Assembly: GCF_010093535.1 (NCBI RefSeq) | Contig: NW_022985166.1 | Coordinates: 141,635 to 205,634, forward strand | Reading direction: 5' to 3' | Source of the DNA: Lindgomyces ingoldianus | Lineage: Eukaryota > Ascomycota > Dothideomycetes > Pleosporales > Lindgomycetaceae | Length of the DNA: 64,000 bases | Shown: piece after piece, positions 36,013 to 44,900 of the stretch | Layout: each line of letters starts with the position of its first letter | Position numbering within the stretch: position 1 is the stretch's first letter | The notes under the pieces: generated by a model | Databases searched by the model: none | What the model was told of the DNA's origin: nothing | The model's input: the letters and a program-made list of their open reading frames with translations, nothing else | Made by a program: the position numbers and the translations under genes

Positions 36013-36201
36013 TTAGCAACAACCGTTATTAATTAATTGAGAAGGAAAAGCTGAGACGATAACGTTGATGGTATTGATAATGTTGCAGATACACGCTGAA
36101 TAGAGGAAAGTGGAAAATGCAAAGACTTCAAGCGAAATGAAGACAAGGACCAGAGCCGCCGGGTTTTGTCGATTCGCCCGTTTGAGGGTACCCTCGACCA
36201 T
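36013..36201 (-). CDS. Upstream ORF of the CorA-like gene (62 codons)
   Basis: An ATG at 36201 opens a frame ending TAA at 36013-36015, so only two bases separate its stop from the transporter ATG at 36010. The peptide begins MVEGTLKRANRQNPAAL and has a hydrophobic middle (VLVFISLEVFAFSTFLYSA). It is in a different frame from the transporter and no intron was found that joins them in phase. It could be a translated leader ORF that limits initiation on the transporter, or simply part of the promoter if transcription starts later. Transcript evidence is needed to decide. Confidence 0.3.
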   Translation of the reverse strand: MVEGTLKRANRQNPAALVLVFISLEVFAFSTFLYSACICNIINTINVIVSAFPSQLINNGCC

Positions 36202-36256
36202 TTATGCTTCAGCTGGGCTGAGCCTTGTCTACTAGCGCACTCCTTTCCGATGCAGA

Positions 36257-36750
36257 TCAGGCCGGTCCAATTGTGGCTTTGTCCCAGCTCGGGGCTGAAA
36301 GATCGTGGAAATATCTAGTTGGAGTGAGTCCCAACACATCGACACAAGAAACTTCGGAAGAAGCATCGTCAGCATCGCCGAGAGGTATGACTATCTGAAA
36401 TGGCGCCCAGATGTCCAATGTCAGCTGTAACCTGTGGGAGATCGAGTGGGACGAACTCGAGGATGCGCAGCAGGATTTTGGCCCCCAAGGCATCCCAATC
36501 CCCACCAATAAGAACAATTAACATCCACCCCAGCCAGAGGAAGGCTTCAGGGCTGGCACGCTGGGACCGTGCGAGACTAAGCTTTTGTAGCCGTAGTAGC
36601 ATACCCGCTGCATATCTTTGAACATCTCTTTAAACTTACTTCACATCTCTTACAAAATTCGTTCACAGTCGAATGCTGAAGAGCTGTGTATTGCAGAACA
36701 TAATTGTCGTCATCGCCCGATACTCCAACCCTCACTCGCTCCGAGCTCAT
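36257..36750 (-). CDS. Candidate three-exon gene, hypothetical protein (about 125 aa)
   Basis: Three minus-strand frames join in phase across two possible introns. Exon 1 runs 36750-36640 (MSSERVRVGVSGDDDN, ending FCKRCE). Intron 1, 36639-36561, is 79 bp with a perfect GTAAGT donor and CAG acceptor. Exon 2 runs 36560-36432 (RASPEAFLWLGWMLIVLIGG, ending VPLDLPQ). Intron 2, 36431-36395, is only 37 bp but has GT..AG ends and a GCTGAC branch-type motif. Exon 3 runs 36394-36257 (IVIPLGDADDASSEVSCVDV, ending TIGPA, then TGA). The frame stays open upstream of the ATG to about 36916, so the N-terminus is uncertain. One hydrophobic stretch in exon 2 could span a membrane. No family recognised. Alternatively it is a decayed gene whose frameshifts mimic introns. 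Confidence 0.38.
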
Positions 36751-37178
36751 GCTAGTGCTTGCGGCCAAACTTTCATCGATGATGTAGTGAATGTTGTGGC
36801 TGAGAGGGGGCAGAAGGGTAAGGATACGAGTCTGAGGAGTATGGTACCAGCCCAATTGTGTGGACCGTGAAACCAAGTTCCTCCGTCCTTGTGCAATGAA
36901 TATATTTGCCGAACCTCACCACCCTCACTTACTGCGCCTCGTACGCAACTGCGTGAATTTTCTCATGTAGGCCTCACCCCATTTCAACAGCTCAACTGTC
37001 CCTATCCCTACCTTCTTCTGGGACTCACCAATCGACACCCCTGCGAGTGAAATATGCACAAGTGCGACATTTTCCCTTGCACAGTCTGCAAGCTGCAATA
37101 TCCGCGTCTTAGTTGTCTAGGTGAGCTTTATTCCCACAGATCCCCCAGGTTCTCAAATCCCCAAAGATATTTTCACCA
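36751..37178. other. Intergenic between the two small candidate genes
   Basis: Normal composition. A + strand frame (PTDPPGSQIPKDIFTNADLE and onward, about 37135-37192) looks protein-like and may belong to the gene at 37179 through an exon or frameshift that could not be resolved. Otherwise this would be the shared divergent promoter region. Confidence 0.3.
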
Positions 37179-37687
37179 ATGCCGACTTGGAGGCGGCCGT
37201 CATTCGGCCAAAGACAGTCAGTCGATGATTCAACGGCGAGAGAGCAAGCGAGACTAGCGGCGAGACAGAGGAGGGCAATATATATTGATATCCGAGGTGA
37301 GTATACCGGGCCGAAAAGAGATCGGGTAAGATCCCAAATGCCCACGTGCTCACCTTCCCTATTTACGTAGCATTCCTCACAACGCTCTACCCTTCCTATC
37401 CCACCCTTACTGTGCGCTGTCAACAGTCTCCCGGTGCCGCAGGCCATCCTTGCTACATCGCTCTCGTCCTATACGAATCGGCCAGCCAGTCGCGCCTCTC
37501 ACCCTCACATCCAGTCATCGGGTATGAGGATCAGTACTATGATGACAGGTTGCTCTCTGAGGTAGAATTGTCGCAGTTTACTGTTTTGCTGAACGGGACG
37601 CCGGGCGTGGATCAGACAGAGGCGATGACGAGGCTGTTGGAGAGGGTAGAGTTGCTTGTGAGGAGTGGCTGGCGGTCGGGAAGGTGA
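37179..37687 (+). CDS. Candidate two-exon gene, hypothetical protein (144 aa)
   Basis: Exon 1 (37179-37296) starts MPTWRRPSFGQRQSVDDSTA. The intron (37297-37370, 74 bp) has donor GTGAGT, acceptor ACGTAG and a GCTCAC branch-type motif. Exon 2 (37371-37687) continues in phase (AFLTTLYPSYPTLTV, YEDQYYDDRLLSEVELSQF, ending SGWRSGR then TGA). Splicing is phase 1 and rebuilds an Ala codon. An alternative upstream frame reading KDIFTNADLEAAVIRPKTV runs into a stop just as the exon 1 frame begins to look protein-like (STAREQARLAARQRR), so the true 5' end may lie further left, or a frameshift has broken the gene. No domain recognised. Confidence 0.35.
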
Positions 37688-38188
37688 TGTCAAAGCGCCA
37701 TGCCATTTCGTAACCAAGAAAGCAGGAAAAGGGCATAGTAGCAGCCACTATCTGCGCATCCGTCTTCAATCTAGAATGATATTAGCAATTCTTAGAACTC
37801 ACGGCATGCCTCTCGGTGTTCCGAGGTTGACACAGAAAGATCGTGGTCCACTCTATGCAATCTTGCTAGTCTCTGTTCAGCAGGTTATTTCCATGGCAGC
37901 TTTTCTGGCGTTTGCTTATCCCTAAAGACACTATCGTCGACATTAGGAAATAGCAACCCCCTAGCTGCAAGTAAAGGCTTGCATGTGAATGGTTGCATAG
38001 TTAGAGCTGGGAGGAGGCCTGCCCTAGCCACTGATTTCTGAATTATTAGAGTGGATGACGAGGAAATTTCAAACTGCTAATGGAAGCAGGAGTTGTGTTG
38101 GAGAGATCCATAAGAACATTCTTAGATAGGATAGTGTATTCAATTCGCGAATCTTAACACTGTCCTTATTATTCGCGGGGCTTACTTA
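37688..38188. other. Right margin of the gene island, no gene seen
   Basis: Normal-composition sequence with only short overlapping frames and no recognisable protein. It ends at the solo LTR at 38189, beyond which the repeat block begins. Confidence 0.4.
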
Positions 38189-38491
38189 TGTGAGAGGTAT
38201 GAAGCAGGAAGCACAAGACACAGAGAGGGAATGTAGAATAAGGGTAGAAAGAGAGTAAACCATAGGGTCGGAAGCAGAGGTACGGAGGCCGAGGAGACTA
38301 TATACTGTAGGTACGGGCTCTGTACCACTCCGCCATCGCACCAAAAGGTGCGAATAATCAACCAACAGCTGATTTTGCGTACAGATTATTATATATACTG
38401 TCGCGCGTAAGGACCATCTCGGCCTTACATATACCTAATGCTAAGCCCTCAGGCTACTCAGGGGTTAGATAACTGTACTGTAACTGTAACA
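38189..38491 (-). mobile_element. Solo LTR with internal insertions at the island edge
   Basis: Same family as the solo LTR at 63600-63777: both share TGT(G/A)AGAGGTAT at one end, the block GTACGGAGGCCGAGGAG and the block TACTCAGGGGTT. The flanks are ACTTA (38184-38188) and GCTTA (38492-38496), a TSD differing by one G/A change. It is 125 bp longer than the other copy because of inserted material near 38316-38429. A TATATAG motif on the minus strand suggests the LTR reads leftward. Confidence 0.7.
38399..38429. mobile_element. 31-bp micro-element with a perfect 5-bp duplication
   Basis: A unit beginning TGTCGCGCGTAAGG and ending CGGCCTTACA, with TATAC on both sides (38394-38398, 38430-38434). 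TG..CA ends and a 5-bp duplication are LTR-retroelement features. It is probably what remains of a solo LTR after a large internal deletion; its ends resemble those of the young LTRs at 19716 and 56515. Confidence 0.5.
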
Positions 38492-38496
38492 GCTTA

Positions 38497-38764
38497 TACA
38501 TTTAGTTTCTAAAAATGCTAGCTTTTCTTTAAATCTAATATAAGTATAACATATAGTTAACATGTTTTATAAGCAAGCAGACCACCTAAATTGTTATAGG
38601 GCGGTAACGTTCTTAGGACTAAGATGCTTGCCGTGAGGATATGTCAGGCGCGAAGGGTTAAATCAGAGGGCGAGAGTGAAATTCATAAGGCAGGCGTACA
38701 GAGGGAAGTACTCATTGCTAAGAGAGAAGTTAGTAAGAGTAATAAATAAGTAATTTCTAACAAC
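38497..38764. other. Mixed AT-rich and GC-richer sequence, no gene seen
   Basis: An AT-rich part to about 38578, then about 170 bp of normal composition (38580-38750) without an open frame or a repeat partner in the window. Confidence 0.35.
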
Positions 38765-38840
38765 GTACCTCACAGGTGTGCTAGCCACACAGGTGTGTTA
38801 GCTACTCTACTAAGACTCTACTAAATCCACACTCTATTCT
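38765..38840 (+). mobile_element. Left end of a third pogo subfamily, truncated
   Basis: Begins ACGTACCTCACAGGTGTG and has the same layout as the M and N ends: two tandem 16-17-bp repeats, then CTACTAAGACTCTACTAAA. No matching right end was found before 39817. Confidence 0.5.
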
Positions 38841-38989
38841 AATCTATAATAGAGTAATTATTTTATCTATAAAAAGTAGTAAACTATAAAGACTTTAAGT
38901 TAGTAGTTACTAGAAACTTAAAAACACTTAATAAAACTACACACTAAAAGATCTTTAAAAAGCCTAAGTAAGCGCAGTATAAAAAAGTA

Positions 38990-39816
38990 AAAGATACACT
39001 ACTTAAAAAAAGCTAGGTAATTCTAAATAAAGCCTTCTCTATTCTAAAAACTATTAAAGAATTAGATAAACTAGCTTTCTTAGAAAGTATTATTAGAACA
39101 CTTATTAACTTAGTACTTTTAGTAAAACTAAGAATACATTTAACTATAAACTTTAACACTTACCTACATTTTATAAGCATAAGTCTAGATAATAAAGGTG
39201 TTATGCACTTAGAAAATAGTATAAAGCTGCTTATACCTAGGTTATTTAGAAAAGCTTAAGGTTTATGTATAGTAAAAGTAGGCACCTAGTTATTTCTAAT
39301 TTAGAGAACAGAAACTAGAAAGCTTATAAGAGTGTTAAATAAAGTATAGAGAGAGCGTATAAAAGATATTATGCTCTAAGAAGTAGTTATAGTAGAAAGA
39401 TTTTATATTAATATTATCTTAAGAGTTTATTTAAGAGAAAAAGAACTATAGTATTTAAAACTTAACTATACACTATATATCAGCACACTAAAAAAGAATA
39501 GAGTAATTATAACACTTTACTAAAAAGATAACTTTATGTTTATTAAATATAAAGCTATTTTTCCTACCTAATAGTGTAAAGTATACTTTTAGAACACTAA
39601 TGCTTATAAACTATATTCCTACACTCTAACTTAGAAGAGCTTTAGTACACGCGTGTAGAACACTTAAGCTTAAACGCTCTATAGGCTCTTATTAAAGGCA
39701 TAAAGAATGTACGCATAACAAGTAGAAAGCAAGTACACTGTAAGCACTGCGCAACAACCTACACTAAGCAGGTTTTATTAAAAAGACTAAAAAAAAGCAA
39801 GGTCTCTGCCTATTCT
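38990..39816 (+). pseudogene. Ty1/copia-type gag-pre-integrase relic
   Basis: Read through stops, the + strand near 39380-39480 gives EVVIVERFYINII and a following EKEL, like the VLYVPGL..NL segment before a copia integrase. Near 39650-39770 it gives EHLSLNALXALIKGIKNVRI followed by VHCKHCATTYTKQVL. This is the H..C..C zinc-binding pattern of the gag-pre-integrase domain. The domain lies between protease and integrase in copia elements. No LTRs, reverse transcriptase or integrase core were seen, because T1 interrupts it at 39817. The reading rests on motifs spotted by eye. Confidence 0.42.
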
Positions 39817-40115
39817 TGTAACGGCACAGGCAAGACAATGGGTCTAAATGCGGTAGGAATCCACTCAGAGGCATATAGGAGTGCGTGGGGACTTAATGAC
39901 CTAGGAATTCCATTAACACCTATAGGTCTTGTACAAAGGGTATTAGAAAACTACTAAGCTAGCTACAGAGAAGGTACGACTAAATACTTAGGGGAATAGA
40001 GGTACAGCAGGGGGCAGGGAAGGGTCGGGGCTAGGTCGGGGTCGGGGCCGATACAAGGACCTTCTAGATAGCTTCTAGGCCACCTAAAATAGAACAATTC
40101 CTAAGAATTGTTACA
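39817..40115 (-). repeat. 3' LTR of T1 (299 bp)
   Basis: Reads TGTAACGGCACAGGCAAGAC at the left and AATTGTTACA at the right on the + strand. It is the reverse complement of 61379-61685. A GGGTCGGGGCTAGGTCGGGG stretch near 40025 is unusually G-rich. Confidence 0.75.
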
Positions 40116-41030
40116 CTGCCCCCCCTCTGTAGACTAATAGTCTCTATTAGTGTAGGAAGTATTGCTGTTGTGTCCTCTGCCTTCTTAAACTAAAACTAGT
40201 CTAATTTAGCTAGGTGTCCTTACTCTAAAATATTCCTTTGCAATGCTAGCAGTGTCCTCTAAACTAAACGCTATGCGTGCACCTGCCCTAATAGTAATCT
40301 GCATTAATGCCTAGCTTACTAATTAAGGCCTGATATTATCTAAACATTAGTTCTTTACTATTTATACAGTTATTAATCTTAGGCGTGCGTTTAGTAAGGT
40401 AGCATTAGGTATTATTAAGAGTACCTAAAAGGTCTTTTACTATTAGAGTAGCAGTAGTAATTTAAGGCATTATTAGGGGTAATTTAGTAGTTAGAGGTTA
40501 GTAGTTGCCTAGTAGTTTTTTAGTAGATTAGCTACTTAAGCTATGCTTATAATTCAGCATAGATATACTGCTAGAGGTTAACTCTAAATTAGGTAGGTCT
40601 AGCTTTAGGTTCTATAGAGGTAGGTTTAGCTGTTAACAAGGTAGTAGTTATAGTTAGTAGTTAAAAGTTAGGCATTAGTAGTTATCTTTAATTCTAATAA
40701 GTTATTAGTAGTCTCTAAGTTTCTACCTTAGCGCATTCTACGCAACTTTTCTAAAGGTAATTTTAATTGCAAGGGATAAGAAGTTCTAAACCTAAAGGCT
40801 TTAGTTAACAGAGGGTCTCTAGTATCCTATCTATATAACTAAGTAGTTTAATATAATAGTGTGTAAGGATTACAACCTAAACTAAATTAGACGCGTCTCT
40901 AGCTAGACATAGTTAAACAAACAATTGCTGCGATATTATAACAAGGCTGTTACTAGCAATAGCAAGTTTTCTAATATAATGTAACAGCACGGGCAAGACA
41001 ATGGGTCTGAATACGGTAGGAATTGTTACA
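39817..41030 (-). mobile_element. T1: small LTR element, probably non-autonomous
   Basis: A 299-bp 3' LTR (39817-40115) is followed by the reverse complement of a purine tract (CTGCCCCCCCTCTG), so the element reads on the minus strand. Its internal region of about 864 bp matches pieces of T2 and shows no RT, integrase or protease motif. The other end is a 51-bp LTR (40980-41030) with its middle deleted. No convincing target duplication was found (ATTCT against ATCTC). Confidence 0.65.
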
Positions 41031-41356
41031 ATCTCTACTGCCAGTCTATTCTAGTAATACACTAGGCCTAGGATGGAGATAGGGGGTCGGTTAAGAGGAC
41101 AGGGTTCGTAGCGGGTGTACAGTCCGTGTGAACCGAGCTTAGGCAAGGGAGGGGGTTAGCTAACTGTGGTTTGCCCTTATAACAGCAGTATAGGGTGCCT
41201 AGGTTAAACAGTCCGTGGACAGGATTAGAGGTATATGTAGTGTAAATATACAAATAGTATTGCTTTTATTGTAAAGTAGCAGTGCTACTTAGTCTATATA
41301 ATAGATAAACTAAACTTTAATTACACCTTCTATACTTAGTCTACTGTCCTAGCTAT
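41024..41356 (-). repeat. Partial C-family LTR next to a full one
   Basis: Starts TGTTACAATCTCTACTGCC and parallels the first half of 41357-41995, including the conserved GCTAACTGTGGTTTGCC and GGTTAAACAGTCC blocks. It stops where the next LTR begins, so C2 inserted into it or recombined with it. Its first 7 bp overlap the T1 LTR end. Confidence 0.6.
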
Positions 41357-41995
41357 TGTTACAATCTTCACTTTAGAGAAATCGTGTCCGGAGTGCTCTA
41401 GGCCTGGAGGGTAGGTGAGATGCTCGAGAGGAGAGAGAACTTAGTCTGCGACGGATGTACAAGCCGCCGAGGTGTGGTTACTAGGATAGAGAGGTGTAGC
41501 TAACTGTAGTTTGCCTGTTAACAGCAGTATAAGGTGCTTAGGTGTATAAGGTGCTTAGGTTAAACAGTTCCTAGAAGGGAACAAGATAGAGGTATATATA
41601 GTGTAAGATATATAATTAGTGTTACTTTTATTATAAAGTAGTAATGTTATTTAGTTTATGTAGTAATAAACTAAGATAAACTAAACTTTAATTACAACTT
41701 TCCTCTAATAGTTAAGATCTAAACTATATATATAGAGTTCTTTAGAGTTAGGCGTTGTTAAGCGCAGTAAGCGTTTACGTACTCTTATGCACGCATTTAC
41801 GCTTATTACGCTTAAATGTTATGTGCTTAGTAGATAACACACTTAGCTATGCACTAGTCTAACAACTCTGTCTATTCCTTGTCTGTTAAGTTACGTGACC
41901 TTATAGCTAGAATAACTAAAAAATTCTAGCCTAGCTTGTCTAAACAGTAGGGCTTCTATAGTAGGTAGCTTATAGTCTAATTATAGGTTATAACA
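41357..41995 (-). repeat. 3' LTR of C2 (about 639 bp)
   Basis: Begins TGTTACAATCTTCAC and ends GGTTATAACA, followed by the reverse complement of a purine tract (GCAGGCTCTTCTCTC). It carries a short tandem duplication (GTATAAGGTGCTTAGG twice near 41528-41560) not seen in C1. Confidence 0.75.
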
Positions 41996-44900
41996 TGCAG
42001 GCTCTTCTCTCTATTAGCGTTCTTACTGTTTTGCTTATACTATTGTAAGTGTTAGAATTTTCTTTTATCTAGTAAGTACTTTTCTATAAATGCTTTGCAG
42101 ATGTCTATCTTTTTTAACTATGCCTTACTAGTCTTCTTGTTAGTCTGCCTGTGCGCGCTGTTTACATGCTGCTGCTTGTCTTAATCCCCTCTGTTATATA
42201 AAAATGCAACTCTATAGTCTTTATGTCGCGTACAGCTATCCGTCTATATATATCCTTCTGCTGTGCTAGCTAGAAGGTTAACCTTTTAGCAAAACGCAAC
42301 ATTAAAGTCTTTCTATGTCTTAACCTTGTTATTAGACAAGTGTGTAGAATGTGTTTAAAAAGAGAGCTATTACAACACTTTTGTTTTAGATATAGCTTAA
42401 AATTACTTAGAGAAGAAGCAGAAGCAGCTTTTTCTAGAAATAAAGGACGCTTAAGTTTAACAGAAGCAGAAGAAAGTCCTAATAGAGGAAGAGGTAGAGC
42501 GCATAGTAAAGTGTAATGCTAAGAACTTAGAGAAGTTATAGTCTATTTATGCCTAGAAGGCTTAGTTCTAGAAGCAACTTAATCTCTTAAAAAATTAAAA
42601 AGTAAAATATTTAAAAGAAGACTTTTTATTGCTAGATAAGATTAAAGTACTTAAGGTAGAAGCTTATAATGTTCCTTCTTCTTAGCCTATGTTACAAAGT
42701 TGTAAACTTCCTACATTACAGCTATCTAATAGTATGGCGGCTTTTTTTGCTACTAATAATGGTGTTTTCTAGTCTAAGGAACTTTCTTTAGGCTAGTTCT
42801 AGTTAGAAGAGACGCCTAATAGTCTTAAAGAAGTTAGGGAGCGTTTATTAAGTTTTTAATAAGTTTCTATATATTCTTACTAGTAAGCTGTTTTTTTTTT
42901 TACTAAGAACTTCTTTTTCTTTTAGGCATTAATTATTTATTTAACTGTATATTTAGCTTTAATATCTCTTTACTTTATTATAAAAAGAGGTATTTCTTTT
43001 AGTACTTTCTTAAGCTTTAAAACGTAGAACTAAGAATATATGTGTATTTCTTTTAGCAGCTTAAGTCTATAGTTATCCTGTTACGTCTGTAATACTTTGT
43101 ATAGGCTAATGCGCTTTTCTATAAGCTTTTAAGATAGTCTAGGGGTGCAGAGATTTTTAGTCTTAAGGTATACATAATCTTTAGGCTAAATCTTAGAATT
43201 TTCTTGTTAAGCCTTGTTTATATTTTATTCTATTTCTTCTTAGCTAGCTCTAGCTTTAATTGCTAACCTTGAATATAGTTCTAGCAGCTAGAAGAGGCAG
43301 GTAGTAGTTTCTAGTAGGTCTGTTAGTTGCGTTCTGTAGAGCGTGTAGTAGAGGTAATAGCTAAAATTAGCCTTATAAGGCGTTTCTTTTATTATAGCAA
43401 ATTCTACAATATTAATTACTAATTATGCTATAAAAAGCTATTCTGCCTAGTTTATCTAATTATATAATATGTATTTCTTTAGGTATTTTTTTATTTTAGC
43501 ATTAACTCTTTTAGTCTAACTGTCTGTTTGCGGGTAATATGCAGTAGATAGTCTATGTTCTACCTCTAGGTGTCTTATAGCAGCTTTTTAAAACTTGCTT
43601 ATAAATAACTTATCTCTATTAGAGATAATAATTTATAGATAACTATAAATTAAAAATATTTTTTATTTTAGCTTATATAGAAATTCTCTAGTAGTTATAC
43701 TTTTCTTAGTAAGCTAAGTATATAGGAATTTTATTATTCTATTTAAAGTAACTGCTATAATATTACAGAGCCTTTCTGTTCTAAGTTTACATAATAAGAG
43801 TAATTTAGTAATAAAATCTATTATTATTATAGTTTAGAGTTGTTTAGAGGCTTTAATTAATTATAGGCAACTATACGTTTTATGTTATCTAGAGTTGTTT
43901 TTATTACAGATGTTACATTCTTAAAGAATTTCTATGCATAATTACTTTAGTCTTAGGACATTCTAAAAAATTATAGCCTTAATCTTTTTCTAGAGCGTTC
44001 TAATTCCTACTAGGTGTCTAAATATAGAAGCCTTGTAATACTCTTTAACAAGGTTTTTCTATCTCTATTCTGCTATAGTAAGGGACGTAATTAATTCTTT
44101 TAAGAATAGTTTATTATAAACTAGTCTCTTATTTTTTTAAATAACATAAATTTTTTTAGTTTTTTAAAGTAATTAGCGTGTTAGCTTAGAGCGTCTACTT
44201 ACTAATTATTAGTGCCTATAACGTGTTTTATTACAAAGTTAAACTAAGCTAATTCTATAGCCTATTATATATGTATTAGCAATAGTTTCTTTGTTGTTAA
44301 GAAAGTAACTAGGTTAGCATAGTCTATAAAGACAACAAAGTGTTGTCTTATCTTTTATAATTTAGTTTTCTATGCTCTTAGCATGTTTACTATAGCCTTA
44401 AGTTTTTTGTCTAGAATACTATAGTTTTGTTCTAAAGAAGAGAACTTTGCTAAGTAATAAGCTACTAGGTGCTATTGCCTATTTCTCTGCTTTTAGAGGA
44501 ACACTGCTTCTTTAGCTCTTAGCAATGAATCTATGTGTAGCTTAGTTTTAAGACGTAGATTATACATTTATACTACTAGCTTACTAGTTATAATTATTTT
44601 AAGCTTCTAAAAGGCTCTGTCTATCTAGAGGGTCTAAATAAAGTTGCCTTTAAGTCCTGCCTTCTTTATAGTAGCGTTAGTAAGTAGAAGTGTAGTTTTT
44701 AAATAGTCTTTTATTATTTATTACATATATTTTATTAAGCTAGAAAATCCTTTAACTTCTTTAGTATTTATAAGTGCTAGCTATTCTTTTACTTTTTCTA
44801 CTTTTATAAGATCTATTTTTACCTCTTTTCTCTTAATAATAAATTTAAAGTACTCTATTTCCTGTACATTAAATTTGCATTTTAAAAGTTATAGGTAGAG

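Noticed and set aside
36013..36201. An N-terminal exon of the CorA-like gene
   Set aside because: Donor GTATCT and acceptor sites after GCTAAC either give a stop or the wrong phase, so no in-frame joining was found.
38300..38398. A circularly permuted tRNA gene
   Set aside because: The acceptor-like hairpin and A box are suggestive, but the T-arm does not pair and no anticodon arm could be built.
39812..41035. A target duplication around T1
   Set aside because: ATTCT and ATCTC differ at three positions; RIP-type change does not explain it and the right LTR overlaps another LTR.
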